A stretch of DNA of 64,000 nt from Asticcacaulis sp. YBE204. Lineage in GTDB: Bacteria > Pseudomonadota > Alphaproteobacteria > Caulobacterales > Caulobacteraceae. The stretch covers positions 22,010 to 86,009 of the forward strand of contig NZ_AWGF01000021.1 in the NCBI RefSeq assembly GCF_000495855.1, written 5' to 3'. Every line of letters begins with the position of its first letter. Position 1 is the first letter of the stretch. Both the position numbers and the translations under genes were made by a program. A model generated the notes under the pieces. It searched no databases. It had not been told where the DNA came from and saw only the letters and a program-made list of their open reading frames with translations. This document shows positions 44,158 through 53,162 of this stretch, piece by piece.

Positions 44158-44649
44158 AGGCGTCTCCGGTCGTTTTTTACGGGCCACGGCCCATTGGTCG
44201 ATCTATTTTCGACCTATAACGCGCAAAGGCAGACCAATTCAATCCTGTTCGCGCAAAATCGCGCTTAGAGAGTTGTTCAATCGTTTGCGAAAATGGGGCT
44301 ACCATCCATCATTATAAAATTAGCGCATAAATTGCATAACCGCACCTTTTGCGACTTCCTTATAATGGAATCTCTGCCCTTATATTTTATCCTTACCCGG
44401 ATCAGCCTAGCCGTATAAGCGCAATCAAAGCCATTGCCTGCGATTATGCCGCAGTCGGACGAAATCCCCTCATAATTGAACATAGTCTGGCCCTGCTTTC
44501 GCCCGAAAGATAGGGAATTATAGTTAAAGGCCCCGCCCTCAGGCCGATACATTAGAAGGGTATATGATGGTTAAACGTTGCGGTCACCGCAGCGCCGGGT
44601 CTTTAAAAAGCGAGTCTGACTGTAACCCTTCTTTGAAGGACAAGACCGC

Positions 44650-45174
44650 ATGTATATGTCCCCGCATCGACTCACCGACTTGATTGCCACCGCCATCCCG
44701 TTTCCCTCAGGACACCTGTTTCACCGCCGCCTGACGCCTGAGACCTTTGTCAGCGCCGTGTCGCGCCTCAACAGTCTGGCCATTCAGGTCCACCGGACCG
44801 CCAGTCTGCGCACGTCGCAGCCGGACATCCACACCTATGCCCGTCAGATGGCCGAGGGTCACATCTGGCTCAATGAGGCTCTGCTGACCGCCTGCGAAGC
44901 CAGTGGCACGCAAGGCATGGAATATACGCCCGATGCGCCTCAGCAAAAGCGGTTGGACGAGCTGCAACTGTGCGATGCGGCGGATTTCGATTTCGACTAT
45001 ATACGGCTGCAAAACCAGATCTATCTGGAAATCGTCATCCTGTGTGAGCAGTTCGCTCATAAGCATAGCCATGATCGTCTGGAAATCTACGCCCTGACCA
45101 TGTGCAACTATCTGCGTTTCCATCTGGAACAATTCGCGCAAGGCGTCCCCGATCGTACGGCGCAGGCCGTTTAA
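44650..45174 (+). CDS. DUF4142-like helical protein
   Basis: A 174-residue helical protein without a signal peptide. It resembles the DUF4142 ferritin-like pattern: LNSLAIQVHRTASLRTSQPD, ARQMAEGHIWLNEALLTACE, then DELQLCDAADFDFDYIRLQN and a late His-rich helix (FAHKHSHDRLEIY). GAAGGAC lies upstream of ATG 44650; ATG 44656 is also possible. Secreted DUF4142 proteins are common, and the missing signal is unusual. Function unknown. Confidence 0.65.
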   Translation: MYMSPHRLTDLIATAIPFPSGHLFHRRLTPETFVSAVSRLNSLAIQVHRTASLRTSQPDIHTYARQMAEGHIWLNEALLTACEASGTQGMEYTPDAPQQKRLDELQLCDAADFDFDYIRLQNQIYLEIVILCEQFAHKHSHDRLEIYALTMCNYLRFHLEQFAQGVPDRTAQAV

Positions 45175-45204
45175 TTCTCTGTCTTATAACCTGTTTTCTC
45201 AAAA

Positions 45205-45234
45205 ATGGCCGCCATTCCGGGCGGCCCTTTTTTA
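45205..45234 (+). terminator. Terminator of gene 44650-45174
   Basis: GGCCGCC at 45207-45213 pairs with GGCGGCC at 45220-45226, followed by CTTTTTTT. It lies 33 bases after the stop. Confidence 0.88.
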
Positions 45235-45341
45235 TTGACCCTGCCGCCGTTGCGCTGTTTTTGCTTTGTCGCGCATTGGGTTCCAAAAACCGTTGCACAC
45301 TTTTTGGAATGCGCTTTATGGTGCCTCAAACGGAGTGCCCC

Positions 45342-45887
45342 ATGAGCGATTTGTACAACATCCCCCTGCGCCGCATCGACGGATCGGACGCCACATTAGC
45401 CGACTATAAGGGCAAGGTTCTGCTGATCGTCAATGTCGCCTCCAAATGCGGCCTGACCCCGCAATACGAGGGACTTGAAGCGCTCTATCGCGCCAAGCAT
45501 GGCGACGGGCTGGAGATTCTCGGTTTCCCGGCCAATGACTTCATGGGGCAGGAACCGGGCACCGAAGAGGAGATCGCCAGCTTCTGTTCAACGAACTTCG
45601 ACGTCACCTTCCCCCTGTTCGCCAAGATCAGCGTTGCCGGCGATACCAAGCACCCACTGTACAAAGCCCTGACCGAGGCCCGCACGAAAGCCACGGGCGA
45701 CGAAATCATGCGCGAGAAATTCGCTGGCTATGGCTTCCCGCCCAAACCTGCCGGTGAGGTCCTGTGGAATTTCGAAAAGTTCATCGTCGATCGTAACGGC
45801 GAGGTCATCGAGCGTTTTTCGCCGGACGTCACCGCCGACGACATCCGCCTGACCACGACGATCGATCAGGCGTTGAAGACGGCCTAA
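45342..45887 (+). CDS. Glutathione peroxidase family protein
   Basis: A 181-residue thiol peroxidase (BsaA/BtuE type). Catalytic Cys (not selenocysteine) is in NVASKCGLTPQYEGLEALY. The partner Gln is in FPANDFMGQEPG, and Trp/Asn in VLWNFEKFIVDRNG. The resolving Cys is probably in IASFCSTNFDVTFPLFAKI. Reduces hydrogen peroxide or lipid peroxides with thioredoxin or glutathione. ATG 45342 follows CGGAGTG; its end overlaps the convergent regulator by four bases. Confidence 0.93.
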   Translation: MSDLYNIPLRRIDGSDATLADYKGKVLLIVNVASKCGLTPQYEGLEALYRAKHGDGLEILGFPANDFMGQEPGTEEEIASFCSTNFDVTFPLFAKISVAGDTKHPLYKALTEARTKATGDEIMREKFAGYGFPPKPAGEVLWNFEKFIVDRNGEVIERFSPDVTADDIRLTTTIDQALKTA

Positions 45888-46267
45888 ACCGGCTCGAACG
45901 CCCGCGCCGCCGCATGGATCGCCTTGAGCTGTAACGGATTGAGGCGACTCAGATCCCTCAGTAAGTGCGGATTGCGAAAATAGACCCATTGCGCGTCCTC
46001 GAACCACGTGCAGACCGCAACCGGTGCCGCGTCCCATTGCGGTGCCGGTAATATATCCACCGGATGGATTTGCATCCGCTCGCAGATATCCATCAGTTTC
46101 GAGCAACTGACGCGGTTCGTGCCGCGTTCGTATTTTTGCACCTGCTGAAAGGTGATGCCGATCCCTTCGGCCAGAATCTCCTGCGACCATCCCCGCGCCT
46201 TGCGCAGACGGCGGATATTCAATCCCACCTGACGATCCACCGGATGGATGCCCTTGATTGTCCCCAT
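45884..46267 (-). CDS. Xre-family regulator
   Basis: A 127-residue regulator. The N-terminal helix-turn-helix is NIRRLRKARGWSQEILAEGI, GITFQQVQKYERGTNRV. The rest is a short unrecognised domain (CTWFEDAQWVYFRNPHLLRD, RLNPLQLKAIHAAARAF). Target genes unknown. It is divergent from nothing; the next gene upstream (46351) is in the same direction, 83 bases away, so they may form an operon. Confidence 0.85.
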   Translation of the reverse strand: MGTIKGIHPVDRQVGLNIRRLRKARGWSQEILAEGIGITFQQVQKYERGTNRVSCSKLMDICERMQIHPVDILPAPQWDAAPVAVCTWFEDAQWVYFRNPHLLRDLSRLNPLQLKAIHAAARAFEPV

Positions 46268-46350
46268 GTCATGCCTCCCTCAGGATAACAACCTGAGGAT
46301 GAAGCATGCGCGCGGCGAGGTCAATCAAATTTATTCAATAAATGAATAAA

Positions 46351-46989
46351 TCATTCATTTTCCGTTTGCGCGCTGCGAAGCAGGATGGGATACAGTCCTT
46401 CGACATCCTGTGCCGCCAGTTTTTCGATGATCTCCACATAGGCGGGTTGGCCGTCGATGTCGCACGCTTCGTAACGCAGGACCTCCACGAATCCGCTCCC
46501 CTGACGGACAAACCGGCGGGTAAAGGCGGCCCCGCCGCGCATCTTGATCACGACGCCACCATGACGGCGCGGGAGCCTGGCCACGTCATAAAGGACGACC
46601 TCGCCGGCATAGACATAGGGCGCCATGTCGTCGGTCGGGATGCGCATGAAGCGAGAATTGGGCGTGATCCATTGCGCGACCGATGCCTTTATCTCCCCCC
46701 CGGTCTCAGACACGCCCTCCGACGTCTTGGGCGCGTCCCCGCCGGGAAAAGCGCCGTCATGGGACAGAAGCGCCACCTCGGCTTCGAGTTGTTGTTCCGT
46801 AAACCCAAGTCCGTCCAATACCTTGCGTCTGACGCTCAGGCGTTCGTAAAAGGCGAGGCTGTCGCCACTTTCATACCGCCCCCAGGTAGGCTGGGACGTG
46901 CCGACGGCTTTGGCGGCCTGATCCTGCGACAGACGCGCCCGCAACCTAAGATGCGCCAATGCCTGACCATATAAAACCGCGTTGCTCAC
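46351..46989 (-). CDS. Xre/S24-like regulator, catalytic residues apparently lost
   Basis: A 212-residue protein. Residues 1-70 are a helix-turn-helix (LSQDQAAKAVGTSQPTWGRY, ESGD). Residues about 110-200 resemble the LexA/CI S24 domain (MRIPTDDMAPYVYAGEVVLY, GGVVIKMRGGAAFTRRFVRQ). Where active S24 domains have a Ser in D-S-M, this has Asp (DDM), and the usual Lys position is Arg. So autocleavage looks lost. Phage-repressor-like regulators of this kind often control mobile or stress genes. It may regulate the accessory genes at 47092-49481; that is speculative. Confidence 0.78.
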   Translation of the reverse strand: MSNAVLYGQALAHLRLRARLSQDQAAKAVGTSQPTWGRYESGDSLAFYERLSVRRKVLDGLGFTEQQLEAEVALLSHDGAFPGGDAPKTSEGVSETGGEIKASVAQWITPNSRFMRIPTDDMAPYVYAGEVVLYDVARLPRRHGGVVIKMRGGAAFTRRFVRQGSGFVEVLRYEACDIDGQPAYVEIIEKLAAQDVEGLYPILLRSAQTENE

Positions 46990-47091
46990 ATCCCCTCCGA
47001 CCGAGTCCTGTCAGGGCAAGCATACGTGTTTCTGTCGATGTGAGGAAGCCGTATCCGGAACCTTACGAGCCAGCAAAGTAACAGGGCCTTG

Positions 47092-48177
47092 TCAGCGGCG
47101 ACTCAATTCACCGTAATCAATGCTTTCTATGATACCGAGAGCCACCTTGCTTGCGTTTCGAACGGCTATCAGGCGAGTTTGTCCGCCGTCGTCGGTATTG
47201 CCCTTCACTTCGCAAAGATCGGAAATGCCCCTCACGACGATACCGCCCAGCAGGTTTTTCACGCCGCCTTCTGACGGTTGCTTCGAACGCAAAGTTTCGA
47301 CCGCCCGCAGGACGCCATAGCTTTCCATATCGACCGCCAGTATGCGTCCTTCTTTCCAGGCTATGCGATCGATCTCACCGGTCTGGCGGTGCAAATCGAA
47401 ATCCCGGTCCCCGTCCTTGGCCACCAGATAATCCCGGAACTCGGCGCTGTCGACGACCTGAGAATTGGCCAGCAGCCACCCGCAATGCAGTTTCGGGACC
47501 GATCGCGCCTTGAACTCCTGCCGATAGCTTTGTGGCACCGAGGTTTCGGCGACCCGTTCCATCGCTGCCATGCTCGCCGACAAGGCGCTTTCACCGTCGG
47601 CAACAATCATCCGGGTTCCTGCCGATTCCACGAAACGACGCTCATACCTGAAGAAGGACTGATCCATGAACTTGTCGCGGCTATCCACGACATAACGCCC
47701 GGTGTCTTCGGTATCGGTATCGAAGCGATACTTCGCCTTCCCATCCTTCAGGATCGCCCGCGAGTCCGCAACCTTGTCGCTTGTGTAGAGTTTCGCCTGG
47801 GTCGATACGACTACATCGCCCAACTGCACCTCGTCGGGACGCAATGAACCCGCCAGCCCAACCAATATAACCAGATCCGGCTGCACGGTGGCGATGCCCG
47901 CTGTCGTTCCGAGCGTAGCCTCGATATTCCCCATCGCTTCGAGCGTATGCACGACGATGCGCACATGTCCCGTGTCGGCTTTATAAATACATTTATAGCG
48001 CTCGTGTACCGAGGGCGGGACTTCGATCCATTTCGGATCACGCCCTGCCGCTTTGTCCGACTTCACATGATCGGAAATAAGTTCATGAAAATACTTGTTT
48101 TCTTCTTTTAGTGCGATAACAATAAGAATTGTAGCCCGCATGGCCATGCCGTGGGCCACAGTCTTCTTTCGCGCCAT
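47092..48177 (-). CDS. Nucleoside phosphorylase-like protein
   Basis: A 361-residue protein of the purine nucleoside phosphorylase/MTA-SAH nucleosidase superfamily. The N-terminal motif ILIVIALKEENKYFHELI and LVILVGLAGSLRPDEVQLGD fit the family fold. VDMESYGVLRAVE holds the substrate-binding Glu-Ser (MES) and IVVRGISDLCE the catalytic Asp. A long insert (about 150-230) sets it apart from housekeeping enzymes. Free-standing or fused domains of this kind serve as effectors in some defence and conflict systems. Two unknown genes follow upstream on the same strand. Confidence 0.82.
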   Translation of the reverse strand: MARKKTVAHGMAMRATILIVIALKEENKYFHELISDHVKSDKAAGRDPKWIEVPPSVHERYKCIYKADTGHVRIVVHTLEAMGNIEATLGTTAGIATVQPDLVILVGLAGSLRPDEVQLGDVVVSTQAKLYTSDKVADSRAILKDGKAKYRFDTDTEDTGRYVVDSRDKFMDQSFFRYERRFVESAGTRMIVADGESALSASMAAMERVAETSVPQSYRQEFKARSVPKLHCGWLLANSQVVDSAEFRDYLVAKDGDRDFDLHRQTGEIDRIAWKEGRILAVDMESYGVLRAVETLRSKQPSEGGVKNLLGGIVVRGISDLCEVKGNTDDGGQTRLIAVRNASKVALGIIESIDYGELSRR

Positions 48178-48197
48178 GCCTATTGCTCTTTCCCCGA

Positions 48198-48629
48198 TTA
48201 GTGCGCGCGTACGGAACGTCCGCCAATATTTGCGGAAACACCCGTCACACTATACAAATCCCTCTGACTCCAAAGCCGTGACAAGGCCGTAACCACAGAC
48301 TCATTGTCGATAAGATCGGGAAGACTGTAACGAACCGTTACGCAACCGACAACTATATCGTGTATTTCTATGGCTTCCATCAGAGACTGTTCCAGCAGAC
48401 TCTTTACGCGGAGCAGCTCACTTCCCACGTCGAATTTGCCGTTGATGACTTTCTGATCGTGGTTTGAGGAATCGGGCCAAGAAATATCAAATACTACGCG
48501 AATGTAATTGCCCAGAGGTTGACGTTTTCCGTCATGGTTCACGGCCTCATATATGCGATTGGCGTAGCGATGCTCACCCTCGATAAGGCCCCTGATGAAT
48601 GCGTTGCGATCTTTACGGACAGGTTCCAC
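48198..48629 (-). CDS. Unknown protein upstream of phosphorylase gene
   Basis: A 143-residue protein starting at GTG 48629, with CTGGAG upstream. No family recognised. It is globular, with a beta-rich first part (NYIRVVFDISWPDSS) and a central helix (VGSELLRVKSLLEQSLMEAI), then strands (IVVGCVTVRYSLPDLI). No membrane segment or catalytic motif. It ends 20 bases before the phosphorylase start, so the two are very likely cotranscribed. It might regulate or pair with the phosphorylase. Confidence 0.6.
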   Translation of the reverse strand: MEPVRKDRNAFIRGLIEGEHRYANRIYEAVNHDGKRQPLGNYIRVVFDISWPDSSNHDQKVINGKFDVGSELLRVKSLLEQSLMEAIEIHDIVVGCVTVRYSLPDLIDNESVVTALSRLWSQRDLYSVTGVSANIGGRSVRAH

Positions 48630-48932
48630 TACCCACTCCAGCGTTCATTCGCGCACAGATAGCATCCCGATTCGAGCCAGATGCCTAGCCTGAACCCGCA
48701 GAACGCCACAAACAGGTCTGATATAGTTTTGGACCACTCAGTACACTCAGCATTGCAGAAAGCTTTGTCAGTACCCAGAGCTTTCGCCATTGAGGCGAAA
48801 GCAAATAACGGTATCATTCGGCGCACCGCAGGAGTCCGATATTGTAAACTTACAGGGATAAATGTTCGATTGGGTTGCGGTGAGTAACCGCCCCTTGCCG
48901 ACACTCGAAATGATAATCGAGACGCCCTGCAT
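48630..48932. other. Gap without a supported gene
   Basis: A 303-base stretch between two minus-strand genes. A minus frame (48629-48943, 104 residues) ends with TAG overlapping the next GTG, but its sequence is Arg/Cys/Ser-rich and without protein-like periodicity. A plus frame (48681-48887) is equally weak. I see no repeats or terminator. It may carry a promoter for the phosphorylase operon or a decayed gene. Confidence 0.4.
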
Positions 48933-49481
48933 TTACCCCTCAACCTGATCTACAAGACCAAATGAACCGTCTGAAAACCTAGACTTGATTCGCCTTAACA
49001 ATTGATAAATTTCACTATGCTCTTGCTGGTTGCCGTATTTGGCCTGATTCATAGGCACGACGATTTTATAAAATATATTCAATCCTTGGAAATTGCAGAG
49101 CATGCGCGCCAGTTTCTGATTGATCAAACGGTTGCGACGCATTTCAGCAATGTTGACGAAATAGCGGTTAACGAGCCGACGAGCCTGATCCAGGCGAAGC
49201 CCTTCAGGCGTACCCTGACGAAATTCCTGAATGAAGTGATGGGCAAAATCATCCGGTTTCGACATTTTCAACCGGTACAGCACCAGCAAGGCTTCATGCA
49301 TTCGCAGGGTGTTATAGCGAGCCGTAAACTGAAGATAGAAGTCCGCCTCGGTTGTGTTGTTTTGCCTGCGAAGGGCAATCAACCCGAGGAAGAAAGCCGA
49401 AATCGCGGCAAAAACGCTCGCAAAGACATTAACGCCGTCCAACCACGGATCAAACACTTTCAACCAGCTTGACCAGTCCAT
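48933..49481 (-). CDS. Single-pass membrane protein, DUF4760-like
   Basis: A 182-residue protein. ATG 49481 is preferred over the frame start at 49586. One N-terminal membrane helix (VFASVFAAISAFFLGLIALR, about 18-38) anchors a cytoplasmic helical domain (TEADFYLQFTARYNTLRMHE and RRLVNRYFVNIAEMRRNRLI). The layout resembles DUF4760-type proteins. Function unknown. It is upstream of the phosphorylase pair in the same direction, separated by a 303-base gap. Confidence 0.65.
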   Translation of the reverse strand: MDWSSWLKVFDPWLDGVNVFASVFAAISAFFLGLIALRRQNNTTEADFYLQFTARYNTLRMHEALLVLYRLKMSKPDDFAHHFIQEFRQGTPEGLRLDQARRLVNRYFVNIAEMRRNRLINQKLARMLCNFQGLNIFYKIVVPMNQAKYGNQQEHSEIYQLLRRIKSRFSDGSFGLVDQVEG

Positions 49482-49604
49482 GCACGCGCCCCCCTTTGCG
49501 AGCCGACAAGGAAACCAAAGAAAACGATCCACAGCAATCCCCACGCACATTTTGGGGTAAGAGCTGTCACCATATTGTCGCAGCATATGCCTGATCCCGC
49601 TTTA

Positions 49605-50246
49605 TCAAGTCTCGATATCGAGGTTGAACCCGATCGAGACGCGTGGGCCCGTCCCCATATGCGTCGTTTCCTCCTGACGCAACCAGCTTTCCCAAAGCAA
49701 AAGCGTACCGCGTTGCGGAATAACGGGGATAAAGGTCTGGCGATATAGCCGGGCGCTGGGGAGACGTGGGGGTGCGTGCATCATAACCCCCAGACGAGGG
49801 TCTTCGAACCTCAGCTTTCCGGACGCTTCGGGTACGCTGGTGTAGAGTGTGCCCGAAAGAACGCTATGGGTATGGAGATGGCTCGACTGCGCGCCGTTCG
49901 GTTCGAGCAGGTTGATCCATAGACGCTTCACCCGCAGTTTCCGACCGCCCAGTTCCAACTGGGTCCGGTCGGCATAGAGGGCCGCCTGATAGTCCAGAGT
50001 CGTTTTCAGTTCGGCGAAAACCTCATCGGCATCGGCCAGGTCCGGAAGGGAGTTAAAGGACGTGTAACCGAGGTGTCCGTTAAGTTTCGACCACTGCCGT
50101 CCTTCTTGGTCTTCAACGGCAATCCGGCGGCAACTCCTGTCCAGTCGCGTGACAAGACTATCGGCTGACGTCCCCGCCAGTTCGGCCTTGTAAATCTCCG
50201 TCACGAAGGCCGGCATGAGCGATCCTGAGGCAGGTATGTCCTTCAT
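49605..50246 (-). CDS. 2OG-Fe(II) oxygenase-like (TIGR02466), paralogue A
   Basis: A 213-residue protein. Double-stranded beta-helix pattern of TIGR02466: INLLEPNGAQSSHLHTHSVL, SGTLYTSVPEASGKLRFEDP, APPRLPSARLYRQTFIPVIP and GTLLLWESWLRQ. The first iron-site residues (HLHTH) are kept. The distal His usually seen after SWL (SWLRH in paralogue B) is Gln (SWLRQEETTH), so iron binding may be altered. GTG 50252 is an alternative start. Last gene of the pectin-locus operon; hydroxylation target unknown. Confidence 0.78.
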   Translation of the reverse strand: MKDIPASGSLMPAFVTEIYKAELAGTSADSLVTRLDRSCRRIAVEDQEGRQWSKLNGHLGYTSFNSLPDLADADEVFAELKTTLDYQAALYADRTQLELGGRKLRVKRLWINLLEPNGAQSSHLHTHSVLSGTLYTSVPEASGKLRFEDPRLGVMMHAPPRLPSARLYRQTFIPVIPQRGTLLLWESWLRQEETTHMGTGPRVSIGFNLDIET

Positions 50247-50264
50247 TGTCACGGTTCGCCGTTC

Positions 50265-50897
50265 TTACATATCCAGATTGAAACTGATCGAGAGACGCTT
50301 TCCGTTGCCCGTATTGACGCCGACCTGATGGCGCAGCCAGCTTTCCCAAAGCAAAAGCGTCCCTCGCTTTGGCGTTACGCTGATAAAGGTCTTGCGAAAC
50401 AGTTCGGCATCGGCCCGACGCGGCGGGGCGTGCATCAGGAAGGGTTGACGCGGATCTTCGAGGTCCAGATCGCCCGAACCCGGCGGCGTCTCAAGATAAA
50501 TCGTGCCGGAAAAGGCATTCAAAGGGTGATTGTGTCCGGTATGCCCCCCGCCGGGATCGAGAATATTGATCCACATATTATAGAGCTTCGGCACCTTTCC
50601 CTGCAAATCGAGTTCAAGACAACGCGCGTAAGTAAGAGTCTGATTTTCAATCAGTTGCCTGAGCTCCACGAATGCCGGATCAATGACCGTCAGATCCAGA
50701 ATCGATCCGTAGGACGTGTAGCCCTGATAGGTCTTGGCCTTCGACCAGGCCTGTCCGGCCACGTCCTCGGCGGCCAGACGGTGGCAGGCGGCGGCAAGAC
50801 GCGTCAGCAACGGGTCGACAGAGGTTCCGGCGAGATCGATACGGTATGTCTCCGTAACGAAGACTTGCAACAGCGAACCCGCTGGGGTTTCCCTCAT
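50265..50897 (-). CDS. 2OG-Fe(II) oxygenase-like (TIGR02466), paralogue B
   Basis: A 210-residue paralogue of the next gene, with the full pattern: INILDPGGGHTGHNHPLNAF, SGTIYLETPPGSGDLDLEDP, APPRRADAELFRKTFISVTP, GTLLLWESWLRHQVGVN, and a final RLSISFNLDM. Iron-site His residues are present at HNH and SWLRH. The pair arose by tandem duplication and are 18 bases apart. Such genes often sit beside TonB-receptor loci in Caulobacterales (from memory); substrate unknown. Confidence 0.82.
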   Translation of the reverse strand: MRETPAGSLLQVFVTETYRIDLAGTSVDPLLTRLAAACHRLAAEDVAGQAWSKAKTYQGYTSYGSILDLTVIDPAFVELRQLIENQTLTYARCLELDLQGKVPKLYNMWINILDPGGGHTGHNHPLNAFSGTIYLETPPGSGDLDLEDPRQPFLMHAPPRRADAELFRKTFISVTPKRGTLLLWESWLRHQVGVNTGNGKRLSISFNLDM

Positions 50898-51014
50898 TTC
50901 ATTCCCTCAAAGCCTTTTATAGGTGTAAGGCAAAAAACCGCAAAGCCTCAGGGCGCAATATACCTCACTATCGGCGACATGCCGGCAAATTGCGCTGCCT
51001 ATTGCCTCGACGCC

Positions 51015-51842
51015 TTACGGCGTGACGACCAATAGCGGCCGCATATCGGGGACCGCAGCCGCCAGTTCGCGCGCCACCATGTCGGCAAAGTAGTCCGAGC
51101 CTTCGCGGCCCAAATGCGTGTCGTCGAAGGACAGCTTAGGCACCACCGTCGGGACAGGTTCACCGTCCTTCTTCTGAGGCTGAACCTTGCCGGTCGGCTC
51201 TGAGCCGCGCGGCAATTGCGCAAAACGATCCGCAGCCTCTTGCCCCATCGCCTGCACTGCTCTGGCACTGTCGGCATTGAGGTCGATCACAGGCACCTGC
51301 ATTTCAGCCGCAATACGCCGAACGGCCTCCGCCCAGGGTGCGAGCGAATTCACGTGCTTCGTACCATCAAAGGCGCGACGCGTCAGGGGCGTTACGAGGA
51401 CGGGTATGGCGCCCGCAGCTCTGGCGTCACGCACATATTGGCGGATGTATTCAGGAAACTCGGTTTCCAGATTCGTCGTGCGATCCGTGCCCGGCTGGTC
51501 GTTGTGACCGAACTGAATAAGCACCCACACCTTGCTGTATCCGGGAGTTCGCATTTCGTTGAGGGCGATATCCCACGACCCCTCCTGTATATAGGTTCGC
51601 GAACTGCGGCCCCCGCGCGCCAGATTCACGCAATTGGCAAACGAACTGACGTGATAGCCGCAGAAGCTGGGCCCCCAACCGCCGATCACCGCCGTGGTTG
51701 AGTCGCCAACGAGGATGATTTTTGACGGATTGATTTTCTTTACCGCAGGCTTGGAGGGGGGCGTAACAACGGGTTCAGGCGTCTGCGCCAACGCGACCAG
51801 AGGCCAGAGAACCACAGCGGCGGCAAGATATTTGAGTTTCAT
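51015..51842 (-). CDS. Rhamnogalacturonan acetylesterase (CE12), copy 1
   Basis: A 275-residue secreted SGNH hydrolase. ATG 51842 gives a signal peptide (LAAAVVLWPLVALAQ) with CAGGAGCG upstream. Catalytic Ser in ILVGDSTTAVIGGWG (block I), Gly in NLARGGRSSRTY (II), Asn in QFGHNDQPG (III), and Asp-His in FDDTHLGREGSDYFA (V). CE12 enzymes remove acetyl groups from rhamnogalacturonan I. A charged insert (QPQKKDGEPVPTV) near the end is unusual. Paralogue at 56940. Confidence 0.9.
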   Translation of the reverse strand: MKLKYLAAAVVLWPLVALAQTPEPVVTPPSKPAVKKINPSKIILVGDSTTAVIGGWGPSFCGYHVSSFANCVNLARGGRSSRTYIQEGSWDIALNEMRTPGYSKVWVLIQFGHNDQPGTDRTTNLETEFPEYIRQYVRDARAAGAIPVLVTPLTRRAFDGTKHVNSLAPWAEAVRRIAAEMQVPVIDLNADSARAVQAMGQEAADRFAQLPRGSEPTGKVQPQKKDGEPVPTVVPKLSFDDTHLGREGSDYFADMVARELAAAVPDMRPLLVVTP

Positions 51843-51906
51843 GAGAGCGCTCCTGTAGAGTTTGCGGAGAGACATCCGCACTGTTTTTGATTATTAGATG
51901 CCCAAC

Positions 51907-53007
51907 CTATGCAGGCTCAGGTGACCACGTCCCGAGTAGATTCTGACGCGAAAGCGCCACGGCCTCAGCGGGTGTCAGGGTCTGGCCTCGACGAGGACCG
52001 CGGGCACCGGGTCCGGTGTTACGGTATTCGCGAAAGCGCGCCTCTTCGGGCTCGAACCATGTCTTCGGATTGCCATCGGGCCCGGTGTACCACATGCGCG
52101 TCCACCCCAAAGGCGAGACGTGTCGCCCCATGTGACAGTCAAGATAGGCCGCCATGCCGACCGAGCGCGGATCGCCCATCCGCCTGCCATTGACGGTGGT
52201 CGACGACCGCCACGGTCGCCCCAGAAATACGCTGCCGTCGGGCACCCCAACATCGGCCGTCAGCCGGCATCTGGAAAACACCAGACCCGCCGGCTGGTCG
52301 ATCAAGGTGCTCGGCGCGGCGATATAGCCTTCCACCGGATCAAGCCTCGGCCTCGACCGGATGTCGCAGCGCTCGAACAGAGCAATGGCCCCGCCAAAGA
52401 TGAAGTCGTAGCTGCCTGCGATCCGGCACCGTTCAAACAGCGCGCGCCCTTCGGCGCAATAAAGCGTGTCCTGATGACTAAGAATGTGGCAATGGCGCAC
52501 AATGGTCCGGTCGCTGCCGCGTCCCAGCGACAGCGCGATGGCCTGCTGGCTGCCGCCGTCATCGGCCCGCAAACCACCCGGGCGACGCATCTCGGCAGGC
52601 GCATCGAAAGCATTCTCGATGGTCAGATTTTCCATTCTGAACCCCGGCGCCAGAACGTTCAGCGTGGCGGTTCGGAAGGTACCGTAGGGCTTGCCGTCCG
52701 GTGCCAGTTTCCCGGCATAGGCGTCGTTGGTGAGGACCGTTTTTCCGACACCGGCTCCGAATATCTCGATATTGGCGCGACGGATCGTCGTTTGCCCGGC
52801 AAAGGTTCCGGCCCTGATTTCAATGCGATAGGGCGCTGTGGCCGATGGCGGCGCGGCATCGATGGCTGCCTGAAGTGTGCCGTAACTACCCGGTTCACCT
52901 TTCAGGCTGACCACGGCATCTATGCCAGACGTTCTTGCGGATAATGACAGGGGAAACAGTGCCAGAAAAACGATTGACGCCGTTGTACGCCTTGTAATTT
53001 CTACCAT
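51907..53007 (-). CDS. Pectin methylesterase (CE8)
   Basis: A 366-residue secreted pectinesterase with a signal peptide (ASIVFLALFPLSLSART). The right-handed beta-helix carries the catalytic set: GGSQQAIALSLGRGSDRT (Gln), SHQDTLYCAEGRALFERC (Gln-Asp), GSYDFIFGGAIALFERCDIR (catalytic Asp) and FLGRPWRSSTTV (Arg-x-Trp). It removes methyl esters from homogalacturonan. A frame opens at 53100, but ATG 53007 begins the signal. It lies between the two CE12 genes and a receptor, consistent with pectin use. Confidence 0.93.
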   Translation of the reverse strand: MVEITRRTTASIVFLALFPLSLSARTSGIDAVVSLKGEPGSYGTLQAAIDAAPPSATAPYRIEIRAGTFAGQTTIRRANIEIFGAGVGKTVLTNDAYAGKLAPDGKPYGTFRTATLNVLAPGFRMENLTIENAFDAPAEMRRPGGLRADDGGSQQAIALSLGRGSDRTIVRHCHILSHQDTLYCAEGRALFERCRIAGSYDFIFGGAIALFERCDIRSRPRLDPVEGYIAAPSTLIDQPAGLVFSRCRLTADVGVPDGSVFLGRPWRSSTTVNGRRMGDPRSVGMAAYLDCHMGRHVSPLGWTRMWYTGPDGNPKTWFEPEEARFREYRNTGPGARGPRRGQTLTPAEAVALSRQNLLGTWSPEPA

Positions 53008-53162
53008 TTTTTTTCCTGTATGCCCTTCTGTTCGCTGTCCGGCCCGCTGAGTGTTAGACCATACAAGAGAGGAGGCCTTCTTACGAGAGGCCTCCCCCAA
53101 GGGTCGGGAGGTGACAGAGGGATAGATCAGGAGCGGTCTGTCAGGCCGCTCCCAAATGCAGG

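Noticed and set aside
44277..44552. 91-residue minus frame upstream of the GH2 gene
   Set aside because: No ribosome site, no domain, unusual residue mix; the gap looks non-coding.
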